44,206 nucleotides of DNA. Source: an uncultured Clostridia bacterium. GTDB lineage: Bacteria > Bacillota > Clostridia > UBA1381. Location: contig CAJTPP010000008.1 of NCBI GenBank assembly GCA_910578235.1, positions 13,490 through 57,695 on the forward strand, given 5' to 3'. The position numbers were made by a program, and so were the translations under genes. Shown piece after piece: positions 15,319 through 24,326 of the stretch (the stretch's first letter is position 1; each line of letters begins with the position of its first letter). Below the pieces are notes generated by a model that had not been told where the DNA came from, ran no database searches, and worked only from the letters and a program-made list of their open reading frames with translations.

Positions 15319-16038
15319 GTGCGGGATAATACTGCTTTGATTGAACGCGTGCGGGAGGGGGACAAGCAGGCGGAAAATACAATGGTGGAGGAAAATATGG
15401 GGCTGGTGTACAGCATAGCGAGACGATTTACAAACCGGGGCTATGACAGCGAGGATCTTATACAGATAGGCGCTATAGGACTTATAAAGGCGGTACAGAA
15501 ATTTAATCCTGAATTCAATGTGCAGTTTTCTACATATGCCGTACCGATGATTATGGGAGAAATTAAGCGCTTTTTACGTGATGACGGGGCGGTGAAGATA
15601 AGCCGCAGTTTAAAGGAAAATGCTATGAAGGGATGGCGCAGCGAGGAAATGCTGCGCAGGCGTCTTAATCGTGAACCGACTATTAAGGAAATATCGGAAG
15701 AATGCGGTATTGACGCAGATTTGCTGGCTCAGTCGTTTGAGGCGGCGGCTCCGCCCGAGAGTATATATGAAAGCGTGTATGACAATGGCGATAAAGAAAT
15801 TCATTTGCTGGACACAATAGCGGGAGAAGAAATAGAAGATGGAATAATTAATAAGGTGCTGGTAGATAATATTCTTTCTCAGCTTAATTCACGCGAAAAG
15901 GAAATAATTTTAATGCGCTATTTCAGAGGAAAAACACAGTCGGAAATAGCGGGTGTTATCGGAGTGTCTCAGGTGCAGATTTCAAGGATAGAAAAGAAAG
16001 CCATAGAGAGGATAAGAGACAGCATAAAGCGGGAATAA
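15319..16038 (+). CDS. sigF: RNA polymerase sigma factor SigF (sporulation)
   Basis: The forespore-specific sigma factor released from SpoIIAB soon after asymmetric division. Region 2 runs from ENMGLVYSIARRFTNRGYDSEDLIQIGAIGLIKAV-like residues through QFSTYAVPMIMGEIKRFLRD; region 3 has REPTIKEISEECG; region 4 is SREKEIILMRYFRGKTQSEIA with the recognition helix in GVSQVQISRIEKKA. The GTG at 15319 is preferred because AGGTG lies six bases upstream; a GTG at 15310 directly after the spoIIAB stop would add three residues. Position after spoIIAB distinguishes it from SigG. Confidence 0.96.
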   Translation: MRDNTALIERVREGDKQAENTMVEENMGLVYSIARRFTNRGYDSEDLIQIGAIGLIKAVQKFNPEFNVQFSTYAVPMIMGEIKRFLRDDGAVKISRSLKENAMKGWRSEEMLRRRLNREPTIKEISEECGIDADLLAQSFEAAAPPESIYESVYDNGDKEIHLLDTIAGEEIEDGIINKVLVDNILSQLNSREKEIILMRYFRGKTQSEIAGVIGVSQVQISRIEKKAIERIRDSIKRE

Positions 16039-16073
16039 AACACGCACCCTATAGGGGTGCGTGTTTTATTCCC
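16031..16073. terminator. Strong bidirectional terminator between sigF and the transglutaminase gene
   Basis: A perfect 19-bp inverted repeat (16031-16049 and 16055-16073) has a 5-base loop; the core is ACACGCACCC pairing with GGGTGCGTGT, flanked by A- and T-rich parts. It overlaps the sigF stop codon and lies 14 bases past the convergent gene. Confidence 0.93.
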
Positions 16074-16086
16074 ACTCGCAAATGAT

Positions 16087-17739
16087 TTACTCATTTACGT
16101 CCGCGCTTAAATGTATTTCGCAAAAATCCGCAAGCGGCATGTAAGCGCCGTTCCATACAAAGACATTGAGCTGTTTTGAAGTGTTATCGGACAATGTGTA
16201 TTCAAATAAATGGTCTATATTTTTCACTTGCTGCTGAGTGATGTTAACAAGGGTGTTATCCCTGTATTCAGCGATATATAAAGTGTCACCGTATTCCGCA
16301 ATGTTTTGTATATTACTGTTATCAACAGAAATATTTACAATATCAGAATGTCCTGTCTGTGACGCGGAAACCGAATACAAAGGATATTTTATAAGTGTCA
16401 GCGGAACAGTTTCTGTTATGCCGTTGTTTATGTCATCAGCAATTTCAAGATATATAGTATCGTTATTTATATGCAGTCCGTATATGTTTTTGTTTTTATT
16501 ATCAAAAGCACGAGTGTAAAAAACTTCGGTGTTTCCGGAGCGGAGATTATATTTATACACTGCATTTTTCGAGTTGAAATATAAATCACCTCTGTATTTG
16601 ACAAGTGAACTGTACTTGCCGTTGTATCTCCATCCGAAAGATGAGGATGAAGTATATACAATGTCAGGATCGCCTGAAATTGAATTCACATCAACAGAAC
16701 AAAGATTGTTCTCGGTGTCAAAATAGTACCAATTTCCATCGTCATAAGCAAGTTGTCTCGGATATTCGTGAAGGAAATAATCGTCATATGTGGTATCATC
16801 AGCAATATATATGCTTTCGTCATTCCATTCTGTGTGACCGTTGTCAATAGCCTTTATCGCATTATCGCTCAAAAGGAAGTATTTGTGATATGTTTGAGAA
16901 GATGGCGAAACATACGCGCTGCTATTCTCATGTGTTGGATCATCATATGTCAGGTCTATGTGATACCACTTTCCGTCAAGATGAATTTTATTCCAGATGT
17001 GCGCGTGTTTTATGCTTGGAACAGGCGCCCACGGAATATCCAGTATATCCATCATATATCCGAAAAGGCGCGTATAACCTTCGCATACGCCTGTTTTCTG
17101 CATTACCATTGTGTCGAGCCGGCGGCTTGTCAACGTATTGTCATATTCATAATTTGATACAATGTAGTCATGCGCAGTAAGCGCTTTTTCCAAAGGTGTC
17201 ATATTGTTGTCAATATAAGATAAAATTTTGCGGGCTTCCGCGTCAATAATAGACTGTCTGAGTTTTATTTCATCTTTTGTCATAGAATACGGGTGCAGTG
17301 TCACTGTTTCGCCCTCATTATTTTCTGTTTGGATATCTTGCATAGAAATTGATGTGATTATGTCATTATTATAATGAGACATGAAATATCCAGACAAGAA
17401 AAATAATTCAGGATGTTCAAATTGCAATGCATAACTTAATTGTTCATTAAATGCGTTAATACTGCCAGAAGGCAGTGAAAATTTTGAAATGTCAATAGAT
17501 AAAGGCATTTCATCATCAGAATATGGGATTTGTTTAAATCGGGTTACAATTTCTTCAATACATCCGTCAAAGTCTGCTTGTTGTGAGTTATAAAGGACAA
17601 TATCGTTCTGAATATAGTGTCCGTAAGGCATGTTGTCGGGATAGTAAATAATACTTTTTTCACTATCGGCAAGCGCGGCGGTTGGCGCGAGCGTTGCGCA
17701 TATGAGAAATGCGCTTATAATTCTTTTTAAAATTTGCAT
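16087..17739 (-). CDS. Exported transglutaminase-like domain protein
   Basis: A 550-residue secreted protein. Residues 1-24 are a signal peptide (KRIISAFLICATLAPTAALA, cleavage after ALA). A transglutaminase-like cysteine protease fold occupies about residues 180-275, with the triad C219 (GVCEGY), H247 (HAHIWNKI) and D262 (HIDLTYDDP). The C-terminal 280 residues contain repeated short beta strands (NLCSVDV, VYKYNL, IYLEIADD) like the DUF5050/propeller-type repeats seen in related clostridial proteins. Bacterial members are more often peptidases or cell-wall enzymes than crosslinkers; the substrate is unknown. GGAGG supports the ATG at 17739. It has its own promoter. Confidence 0.85.
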   Translation of the reverse strand: MQILKRIISAFLICATLAPTAALADSEKSIIYYPDNMPYGHYIQNDIVLYNSQQADFDGCIEEIVTRFKQIPYSDDEMPLSIDISKFSLPSGSINAFNEQLSYALQFEHPELFFLSGYFMSHYNNDIITSISMQDIQTENNEGETVTLHPYSMTKDEIKLRQSIIDAEARKILSYIDNNMTPLEKALTAHDYIVSNYEYDNTLTSRRLDTMVMQKTGVCEGYTRLFGYMMDILDIPWAPVPSIKHAHIWNKIHLDGKWYHIDLTYDDPTHENSSAYVSPSSQTYHKYFLLSDNAIKAIDNGHTEWNDESIYIADDTTYDDYFLHEYPRQLAYDDGNWYYFDTENNLCSVDVNSISGDPDIVYTSSSSFGWRYNGKYSSLVKYRGDLYFNSKNAVYKYNLRSGNTEVFYTRAFDNKNKNIYGLHINNDTIYLEIADDINNGITETVPLTLIKYPLYSVSASQTGHSDIVNISVDNSNIQNIAEYGDTLYIAEYRDNTLVNITQQQVKNIDHLFEYTLSDNTSKQLNVFVWNGAYMPLADFCEIHLSADVNE

Positions 17740-17762
17740 ATTGTCGTCCTCCAATGGATTTA

Positions 17763-17791
17763 ATTATAATGTATTTATCATATACTGTCAA
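17763..17791 (-). promoter_or_regulatory. Promoter of the transglutaminase-like gene
   Basis: On the minus strand, perfect TTGACA (17786-17791) and TATAAT (17763-17768) are separated by 17 bp. It diverges from the GH36 promoter, whose -35 starts 16 bp away. Confidence 0.85.
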
Positions 17792-17806
17792 TAAGATTTT
17801 GGGAAC

Positions 17807-17835
17807 TTGACGTGATTTATGTAAAATGCTAAAAT
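17807..17835 (+). promoter_or_regulatory. Promoter of the GH36 alpha-galactosidase gene
   Basis: TTGACG (17807-17812), a 17-bp spacer and TAAAAT (17830-17835) lie about 35 bp before the start codon. Confidence 0.8.
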
Positions 17836-17870
17836 ATATGATAATAAGGTAATATAAAAGAGGTGTTTTT

Positions 17871-19961
17871 ATGAAAAATATACTGTATTCTGACATATTC
17901 GGAGATATGCGGGTAATATATAACATGGATATGAAAACGGGCGTGACGGGACTGTGTATAACGCCCGATACCGACAAAGCATACGCCGATAGACAGGTAA
18001 AAATACATTCGCTTGCAGATGTGAAAATCATAGGAGATAATTATTCGGGGAATTATTTCGGCGGACAGTCAATGAAATACAGTGATACAACAAACAGTCT
18101 TAAATACAGTCTTCAGGAGCTTGCGGAGGATGACAGCTCAAAACGCGTGATAACATACCTTAAATCAGACAACGGGCTGGAAGTAAAGCATACGCTTACT
18201 TATAGAAAAGAAAGAAATTACATAACGGTCTCAACGGAGCTTGTTAATAACACGGGCGGCGATGTAACGCTGGAGATGCTGTCATCATTTGTTTTTGGAA
18301 ATATTTCACCGTATCTTGACGGCGCGGGAGAAAATTCAATGTTGTTTCACCGTCTGCGAAGCAAATGGAGTCAGGAGGGCAGACTGGTGAGCGAGACTTT
18401 GGAGGATTTGCAGCTTGAGGAATGCTGGTGCTATGCCAACTCAAACAGTATTCGTTTCGGTCAGGTGGGCTCAATGCCGACAAAAGGGTACTTTCCGTTT
18501 ATGGCGTTGGAGGACACAAAAAACGGAATTATATGGGGCGCTCAGATGGGGTGTCCGTCGTCATGGCAGATGGAAATAACCCGCGCGGATGACGGCGTGT
18601 GGCTTTCGGGCGGAATAGCGGATCGTGAATTCGGACATTGGATGAAAACGCTGAGAAGCGGTGAGAGCTTTTCTGGACCACCGGCGGTTATAAGCGTATG
18701 TTTTGGAGATACTGACGATATTTCATCGCGTTTGCTTGAAGCGCAGGAGGATAATCTGGATATACCTGAAAGCGAAGATACGCTTCCTGTAATATTTAAT
18801 GAATACTGCGCAACTTGGGGAAACCCGTCGCATGAAAATATCAAAACAATACTTGAAGCGATAAAGAATAAAGGCATTGACTATTTTGTTATAGACTGCG
18901 GCTGGTTTAAGAAAGATGGCGTGCGGTGGGATATAAGCATGGGTGATTATATTCCGTCAAAGACATTGTTTCCGCATGGTATCGAAAATACGGTTGAGTT
19001 AATCAGATCGTATAATATGCGCGCGGGTATTTGGTTTGAATTTGAGAATGTCGGAAGCGCGTCCGAGGCGTATCACAATACAGATCATCTTTTAAAACGT
19101 GACGGAATACCGCTCACTACGCAGAACAGACGTTTCTGGGATATGCGTGACGAATGGGTAAGGGAATATCTCGGCGAACGGGTAATTAAATTTTTAAAGG
19201 AATACGGCTTCAGATACATGAAAGTAGATTATAATGAAACTATAGGTATCGGCTGTGACGGCGCGGAAAGTTTTGGAGAAGGATTGAGACAAAACATGAG
19301 GGCAACGATTGATTTTTTCAGACAAATCAGACGTGAAATCCCTGATATTGTAATTGAAAACTGCGCTTCCGGCGGTAACCGTCTGGAACCGTGCTTTATG
19401 TCGCTTTCTTCAATGGCGTCGTTTTCGGACGCGCATGAATGTGTAGAAATACCGATTATTGCCGCGAATCTGCAAAGAGCAATCTTGCCGCGGCAAAGTC
19501 AGATATGGTGTGTGATAAGGAAAGACGACAGCCTGAAAAGACTGGCATATTCGATATCGGCGGCATTGCTGGGCAGAATGTGCCTTTCGGGTGATGTTAC
19601 GGAGCTGACGGCGGAGCAGTGGGATGAGATAGATAGGGGAATTGCGTTTTATAAAAAGGCTGTGCCTGTAATAAAATACGGAAAATCACACCGCTTCGGA
19701 CCGAAAATAAAAAGCGAGCGTCACCCCGAGGGCTATCAGGCAATACTGCGCGTGAATGAGCATTGCGAGCTGTGCGTAGTTCATACGTTTAAAAACGCGC
19801 CTGTCACAATAAGCGTGCCCGCGGATGGGTATACTGTTTCAGCTTCATATTCTTACGGACACGTAAACGCGCGTACAGAAAACGGAGCGTTAATTTTAGA
19901 GGGCTGTGAGGATTTCTGCGGATATGGTATACTGCTTGTCAGAGACGGGCTTGATATGTAA
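17871..19961 (+). CDS. Alpha-galactosidase, glycoside hydrolase family 36
   Basis: A 696-residue cytoplasmic GH36 enzyme with no signal peptide. It has an N-terminal beta-sandwich (about 1-280), a (beta/alpha)8 barrel (about 290-610) and a C-terminal beta domain. The expected nucleophile is D453 in YMKVDYNE and the acid/base D520 in SFSDAHECVEIP. IENCASGGNRLEPC and WYFVID-like DYFVIDCGWF are also typical. It should release alpha-galactose from imported melibiose- or raffinose-type sugars; an alpha-N-acetylgalactosaminidase specificity is possible in this family. AGAGGTG precedes the ATG. It stands alone behind its own promoter, with no transporter genes nearby. Confidence 0.92.
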   Translation: MKNILYSDIFGDMRVIYNMDMKTGVTGLCITPDTDKAYADRQVKIHSLADVKIIGDNYSGNYFGGQSMKYSDTTNSLKYSLQELAEDDSSKRVITYLKSDNGLEVKHTLTYRKERNYITVSTELVNNTGGDVTLEMLSSFVFGNISPYLDGAGENSMLFHRLRSKWSQEGRLVSETLEDLQLEECWCYANSNSIRFGQVGSMPTKGYFPFMALEDTKNGIIWGAQMGCPSSWQMEITRADDGVWLSGGIADREFGHWMKTLRSGESFSGPPAVISVCFGDTDDISSRLLEAQEDNLDIPESEDTLPVIFNEYCATWGNPSHENIKTILEAIKNKGIDYFVIDCGWFKKDGVRWDISMGDYIPSKTLFPHGIENTVELIRSYNMRAGIWFEFENVGSASEAYHNTDHLLKRDGIPLTTQNRRFWDMRDEWVREYLGERVIKFLKEYGFRYMKVDYNETIGIGCDGAESFGEGLRQNMRATIDFFRQIRREIPDIVIENCASGGNRLEPCFMSLSSMASFSDAHECVEIPIIAANLQRAILPRQSQIWCVIRKDDSLKRLAYSISAALLGRMCLSGDVTELTAEQWDEIDRGIAFYKKAVPVIKYGKSHRFGPKIKSERHPEGYQAILRVNEHCELCVVHTFKNAPVTISVPADGYTVSASYSYGHVNARTENGALILEGCEDFCGYGILLVRDGLDM

Positions 19962-20022
19962 ACAATGCGTTTCAATTCAACTGATAAATATGGAATAAAT
20001 TTGCAGAATATATGTCAAATAA

Positions 20023-20181
20023 GTGAAAATCACAGCGGACTATTCGGACGGTGTTTTGACAAATCTTGTGAGTGAAACACTACCACTGTCGGAAATAGAG
20101 CCTGAGCAGAACACAGCGGCAAAAAAAATATTCTATTGGGACAGTCTGGAGAGTATGACTCCTGTTTATAAGTTGAAATAA
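20023..20181 (+). pseudogene. Remnant of the C-terminal module of a secreted protein
   Basis: Fifty-two sense codons run in one frame to a TAA. The translation has spaced acidic and threonine residues and ends KKIFYWDSLESMTPVYKLK. It resembles the extreme C-termini of the GH95 protein (IKIFIFDSLEHMSPL) and both phosphoesterases in this window. There is no ribosome site or signal peptide, and the frame upstream carries no recognisable domain, so it is best read as the decayed tail of a lost gene between the GH36 gene and glnA. The rest of 19962-20190 shows no other feature. Confidence 0.7.
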
Positions 20182-20190
20182 AATTTAGTC

Positions 20191-20219
20191 TTGACAAACA
20201 TTGTGTGCTGTGCTAAAAT
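20191..20219 (+). promoter_or_regulatory. Sigma A promoter of glnA
   Basis: TTGACA (20191-20196), a 17-bp spacer and TAAAAT (20214-20219) predict transcription from about 20226, immediately before the leader hairpin. Confidence 0.85.
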
Positions 20220-20225
20220 ATAAAA

Positions 20226-20273
20226 AGAGAACAAGGGTGTTTCTTCCAAAGGGATAGAAGCGCCCTTTTTTAA
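20226..20273 (+). promoter_or_regulatory. glnA leader: ANTAR-type hexaloop antiterminator overlapping a terminator
   Basis: Antiterminator: AGAAC (20228-20232), hexaloop AAGGGT (20233-20238; A at position 1, G at position 4) and GTTTCT (20239-20244), with one bulged U. Terminator: AAGGGTGTTTC (20233-20243) pairs over 11 bp with GAAGCGCCCTT (20257-20267), followed by a T-run to 20271. The two cannot coexist. A protein that holds the hexaloop hairpin would let transcription enter glnA, and an ANTAR protein is encoded directly after glnA. Confidence 0.8.
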
Positions 20274-20315
20274 TAATAGTATATATTATGTGGTTTAAAT
20301 GAAAGGAATTTCGTT

Positions 20316-21644
20316 ATGCTGACAAAGAAAGATATTTTAAATTTAGTTGAGGAAGAGGATGTCCGTTTTATACGTCTGCAATTTACGGATATGACAGGCG
20401 CAATGCGCAATCTTGCGATAACAGAGTCGCGTCTTGACGAGGCTCTGGATAATCTCTGTATGTTTGACGGGTCGTCAATAAAAGGATTTGCGTCTGTGGA
20501 GGAAAGCGATTTGTATCTGCATCCTGATAATGATACGTTTGCTATTTTTCCATGGAGACCTCATCAGGGCAAGGTGGCGCGTCTGATATGCGATATATAT
20601 AAGCCGGATGGTGCGCGTCTGGAGAGCGATCCGAGATATGTGCTGCAAAAAGCGGTAAAGGAAGCTGAGGAAATGGGCTATACCTTTGATATTGAACCGG
20701 AGTGTGAGTTTTTTCTGTTTAATACTGACGAAAGGGGAAACCCTACGATACAGCCGCATGATAATGCGGGTTATTTTGATCTTGCTCCGCTCGACAACGG
20801 CGAAAACTGCCGGCGAGAAATATGCCTGACGCTTGAAGAGATGGGTTATACCATTGTGACTTCACATCATGAAAAAGCGCCGGGGCAGCATGAGATAACA
20901 TTCAGGGGATCGGACGCTGTAAAAACAGCCGACAGGCTCGTGACATTCAGAACGGTTGTAAAGACAATCGCGAAGCGCAGCGGACTTCACGCCACATTCA
21001 TGCCTAAACCTATTGTGGGACAGAGCGGCAGCGGACTTCATCTAACAATGTCACTGAAAAAAGACGGAAAGAATGTTTTTTATAACGGTGATAATTCGGA
21101 AAGACTTTCGGACGAGGCTTACCGTTTTATAGCGGGACTTTTAAAATACACGCCGGATATGGCGTGTATTACAAATCCTACCGTAAATTCGTATAAGCGT
21201 TTTACGCCTGGTTATGAGGCCCCGTGCTACATTTCATGGTCGGAGAAGAACAGAAGCCTGCTGGTGCGCGTACCGTCGTCGAAAGTAAGGGATACTGTGC
21301 GTGTTGAACTGCGTTCACCCGATCCGACGGCAAATCCGTATCTTGCGATTGCGGCATGCCTGAAAGCCGGTTTGCTCGGAATAAAGAATAATGAAGATCT
21401 TCCGCCGAGTATTGATGTGAATATATATAACCTTTCCGAAAAGGAAAGAGACGCGCTCGGTATAAAAAATCTGCCTATAAGCCTTAATGAAGCTATAAGA
21501 ATAGGAAGGCAATCAGAATTTTTAAATAATTTGCTCGGAAATGAATTTGCGTCAAGCTATTTTGAAGCGAAAGAACAGGAATACAATGAGTACCGTCAGA
21601 CTATAAATCAATGGGAAATTGAAAAATATTTGACCGAGTATTAA
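20316..21644 (+). CDS. glnA: Glutamine synthetase, type I
   Basis: A 442-residue GSI enzyme that makes glutamine from glutamate, ammonia and ATP. Landmarks are MFDGSSIKGF, EPECEFFLF, SHHEKAPGQHEI, GSGLHLTMSL, NPTVNSYKRFTPGYEAP, RVPSS and DPTANPYLAIAA. Its length is that of the GSI-alpha group, about 440 residues. It lacks the 25-residue insertion and the adenylylation-loop tyrosine context of GSI-beta, so control is probably by feedback and transcription. AAAGGA lies eight bases before the ATG. It is first in a likely operon glnA-ANTAR-dapF-dapL behind a conditional terminator. Confidence 0.97.
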   Translation: MLTKKDILNLVEEEDVRFIRLQFTDMTGAMRNLAITESRLDEALDNLCMFDGSSIKGFASVEESDLYLHPDNDTFAIFPWRPHQGKVARLICDIYKPDGARLESDPRYVLQKAVKEAEEMGYTFDIEPECEFFLFNTDERGNPTIQPHDNAGYFDLAPLDNGENCRREICLTLEEMGYTIVTSHHEKAPGQHEITFRGSDAVKTADRLVTFRTVVKTIAKRSGLHATFMPKPIVGQSGSGLHLTMSLKKDGKNVFYNGDNSERLSDEAYRFIAGLLKYTPDMACITNPTVNSYKRFTPGYEAPCYISWSEKNRSLLVRVPSSKVRDTVRVELRSPDPTANPYLAIAACLKAGLLGIKNNEDLPPSIDVNIYNLSEKERDALGIKNLPISLNEAIRIGRQSEFLNNLLGNEFASSYFEAKEQEYNEYRQTINQWEIEKYLTEY

Positions 21645-21671
21645 AGAAATTCCCGATAAGGAGGGACTGAC

Positions 21672-22196
21672 GTGGAACGGGTAGTACTGGCTTTCGCAAA
21701 GGACGAGACTGCGGATAAGATAAAGAAAATGCTTGACGGCAGCGGCTTTGAGGTATATATGATTTGTCATTCCAGAGCGGAACTGCTTCGTTCTGTTGCG
21801 GAGCTGGACGAGATACTTGTGATAATGGGGTATAAGCTGCCCGACGGTGTTGCCGATGACGTGTATTACGATCTGAGGGATGGACAAAAACTTATGAGCC
21901 TGATAAAAGCGGAAAGGCAAAGCGAAATATATAATCAGGATATTTTTGTTGTAACGCTTCCGATTAACAGGCAGATATTGATAAATGCAATTGAAACCTT
22001 TATCGGAATAATTGAGCGTCAAAAACACAGAATAAAACGTACACCGGAGGAAAAGAAGATAATTGATGACGCGAAGGCGTATCTTATGGAAAATCATATG
22101 ATGACCGAGGAAGCCGCGCATAGATTTATTCAGAAACGAAGTATGGATACAGGCGCAAGATTTATTGATACGGCAAGAATGATTTTAGGAATATAA
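21672..22196 (+). CDS. ANTAR-domain transcription antitermination regulator with degenerate receiver
   Basis: A 174-residue protein. Residues 1-112 form a receiver-like domain whose beta3 segment reads LVIMGYKLPDG, placing glycine 53 where response regulators have the phosphoacceptor aspartate. Residues 118-172 form an RNA-binding ANTAR helical bundle (IIDDAKAYLMENHMMTEEAA, RFIQKRSM, DTARMILG) after a coiled helix. ANTAR proteins bind hexaloop RNA hairpins and prevent termination. Such hairpins occur in the glnA and gltB leaders here, so these are its probable targets. The start is GTG with AGGAGGG upstream, 27 bases after glnA. Without the aspartate it probably senses a partner protein or small molecule, not phosphorylation. 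Confidence 0.93.
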   Translation: MERVVLAFAKDETADKIKKMLDGSGFEVYMICHSRAELLRSVAELDEILVIMGYKLPDGVADDVYYDLRDGQKLMSLIKAERQSEIYNQDIFVVTLPINRQILINAIETFIGIIERQKHRIKRTPEEKKIIDDAKAYLMENHMMTEEAAHRFIQKRSMDTGARFIDTARMILGI

Positions 22197-22217
22197 GGTA
22201 AAACGGAGATGAAAAAT

Positions 22218-23060
22218 ATGCAGACATTCAGATTTTCTAAAATGCACGGAGCAGGCAATGATTACATATATGTAAACTGCTTTGAGGAAAAGATAGAAAA
22301 TATAAATGAAACCGCTCAAGCTGTGAGTGACAGACATTTTGGCATAGGCAGCGACGGACTCGTGCTTATATGTCCGTCGGATAAGGCTGATTTCAGAATG
22401 GATATGTACAACAGTGACGGTACACAGGCCGAGATGTGCGGAAACGCGACACGTTGTGTCGGAAAATATGTTTATGATAGAGGACTTACGGATAAAACAC
22501 AGATTACACTGGAAACGCTTGCGGGTATAAAAATTCTTGATCTTAATGTAAAGAACGGAGCTGTTGAAACAGTAAGGGTAAATATGGGCAGTCCTGTTCT
22601 TGAACCGGAAAATATACCTATCGCGTCAGAGCATGACCGTTTTATAGGAGAGGATATTGAGATTGACGGCAGGATATACAAGGTGACAGGCGTGTCAATG
22701 GGTAATCCTCATGCTGTTGCTTTTATAGAAGATACGGACAGTCTTGACATAGAGAAAATAGGCCCTGGATTTGAGACGCATCCTCTTTTCCCGAAAAGGA
22801 TTAATACGGAATTTGCTCAGATTATTGACAGACATACTATCAAAATGCGTGTCTGGGAACGGGGCGCGGGAGAAACGCTCGCCTGCGGGACAGGCGCGTG
22901 CGCCACTCTTGTGGCGGCAAACTTGAACGGTTTAACCGATGACGAGGCTGATCTCATATTGCTGGGAGGAACGCTGCATATACGCTGGGACAAAGCGGAA
23001 AATAAGGTTTATATGACAGGCCCGGCCGAGTTTGTGTTTGACGGGATAATAACGCTGTGA
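22218..23060 (+). CDS. dapF: Diaminopimelate epimerase
   Basis: A 280-residue PLP-independent epimerase that converts LL- to meso-diaminopimelate for lysine and peptidoglycan. The two catalytic cysteines are C74 (AEMCGNATRC) and C223 (GETLACGTGACA). MHGAGNDYIYV and GVSMGNPHAV are family marks. The ATG at 22218 is preferred: GGAG ends at 22208, directly abutting the ATG at 22209 but nine bases from 22218. It lies 21 bases after the ANTAR gene and 45 before dapL, which makes its substrate. Confidence 0.96.
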   Translation: MQTFRFSKMHGAGNDYIYVNCFEEKIENINETAQAVSDRHFGIGSDGLVLICPSDKADFRMDMYNSDGTQAEMCGNATRCVGKYVYDRGLTDKTQITLETLAGIKILDLNVKNGAVETVRVNMGSPVLEPENIPIASEHDRFIGEDIEIDGRIYKVTGVSMGNPHAVAFIEDTDSLDIEKIGPGFETHPLFPKRINTEFAQIIDRHTIKMRVWERGAGETLACGTGACATLVAANLNGLTDDEADLILLGGTLHIRWDKAENKVYMTGPAEFVFDGIITL

Positions 23061-23105
23061 TTATAATATTTAAGAATTTTATGTAAAATGAAAGGACAAA
23101 TAAAA

Positions 23106-24317
23106 ATGGCAAGGATTAATGATAATTATTTGAAGCTGCCGGGCGCGTACTTGTTTTCGACAGTGGCGAGAAAGACAAATGAATTTACACAGGCGCATCC
23201 CGATCGGGAAGTTATAAAAATGAGTATTGGCGATGTGACAAAGCCGCTCGCTCCTGCTGTTATCGAAGCAATGCATAAGGCGGTTGATGAAATGGGCACG
23301 GCCGAGGGATTTCACGGCTATGGTCCCGAGCAGGGATACGCGTTTCTCAGAGACAAAATTGTGGAGATTGACTATAAGGCGAGAGGAATTGACGTTGACG
23401 CCGATGAAATATTTGTTTCGGACGGAGCGAAATCGGACTGCGGAAATATTGGAGATATTTTTTCTGCTGATAATAGAGTTGCTGTTTGTGATCCCGTATA
23501 TCCTGTGTATGTCGACACAAACGCAATGGCCGGCAGAGCGGGAGAGTATGTGAATGAGCGCTGGTCAAATCTTTATTATATGCCATGCACGGAAGATAAT
23601 GGCTTTATGCCTGAGCTTCCAAAGGAAAATGTTGATATTATTTACCTCTGTTTTCCTAATAATCCCACAGGAGTTGCCGCTACTCGTGAGCAACTGAAGC
23701 CATGGGTTGAGTATGCCAAAAATAACGGAGCTGTCATTTTGTATGACAGCGCTTATGAAGCGTTTATTACCGACCCTGATGTTCCTCATAGCATTTATGA
23801 AATTGAAGGAGCGAAGGAAGTTGCGGTTGAATTTCGCAGTTTTTCAAAAACAGCGGGATTTACCGGGACAAGATGCGCTTATACTGTAGTTCCGCATGAG
23901 CTTAAAGTGGACGGAGTTGAGCTGAACGGACTCTGGAACAGACGGCAGTGCACGAAGTTTAACGGAGTGCCGTATGTTATTCAGAAGGCGGCCGAGGCGG
24001 TTTATTCCGACGAAGGTCAGCGGCAGACGAGGGAAGCGATTGATTATTATCTTGAAAATGCTAAGATTATTAGAAAAGCGCTTTCTGACGCGGGACTTAC
24101 AGTATACGGAGGAGAAAATGCTCCGTATATATGGGCTAAAACTCCGGACGGAATGAAGTCATGGGACTTTTTTGATAAGGTTCTTGAGGAAACCGGGGTT
24201 GTTACTACGCCGGGGAGTGGTTTCGGCCCGAGCGGCGAGGGATATATCAGACTGACAGCTTTTTCGACAAAGGAAAATACAATAAAGGCTATGGAAAAAA
24301 TCAAGAATATTTTGTGA
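23106..24317 (+). CDS. dapL: LL-diaminopimelate aminotransferase
   Basis: A 403-residue PLP class I/II aminotransferase that makes LL-diaminopimelate from tetrahydrodipicolinate with glutamate, bypassing the succinylated or acetylated intermediates. DapL marks are INDNYLKLPGAYLFS at the N-terminus, DGAKSDCGNI, CFPNNPTGV, YDSAYEAFI and the PLP lysine in SFSKTAGFTGTRC. AAAGGA at 23091-23096 supports the ATG at 23106 over 23088. It is the last gene before the gltB promoter. No terminator separates them, so readthrough would meet the gltB leader. Confidence 0.96.
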   Translation: MARINDNYLKLPGAYLFSTVARKTNEFTQAHPDREVIKMSIGDVTKPLAPAVIEAMHKAVDEMGTAEGFHGYGPEQGYAFLRDKIVEIDYKARGIDVDADEIFVSDGAKSDCGNIGDIFSADNRVAVCDPVYPVYVDTNAMAGRAGEYVNERWSNLYYMPCTEDNGFMPELPKENVDIIYLCFPNNPTGVAATREQLKPWVEYAKNNGAVILYDSAYEAFITDPDVPHSIYEIEGAKEVAVEFRSFSKTAGFTGTRCAYTVVPHELKVDGVELNGLWNRRQCTKFNGVPYVIQKAAEAVYSDEGQRQTREAIDYYLENAKIIRKALSDAGLTVYGGENAPYIWAKTPDGMKSWDFFDKVLEETGVVTTPGSGFGPSGEGYIRLTAFSTKENTIKAMEKIKNIL

Positions 24318-24326
24318 TATTTTAAG

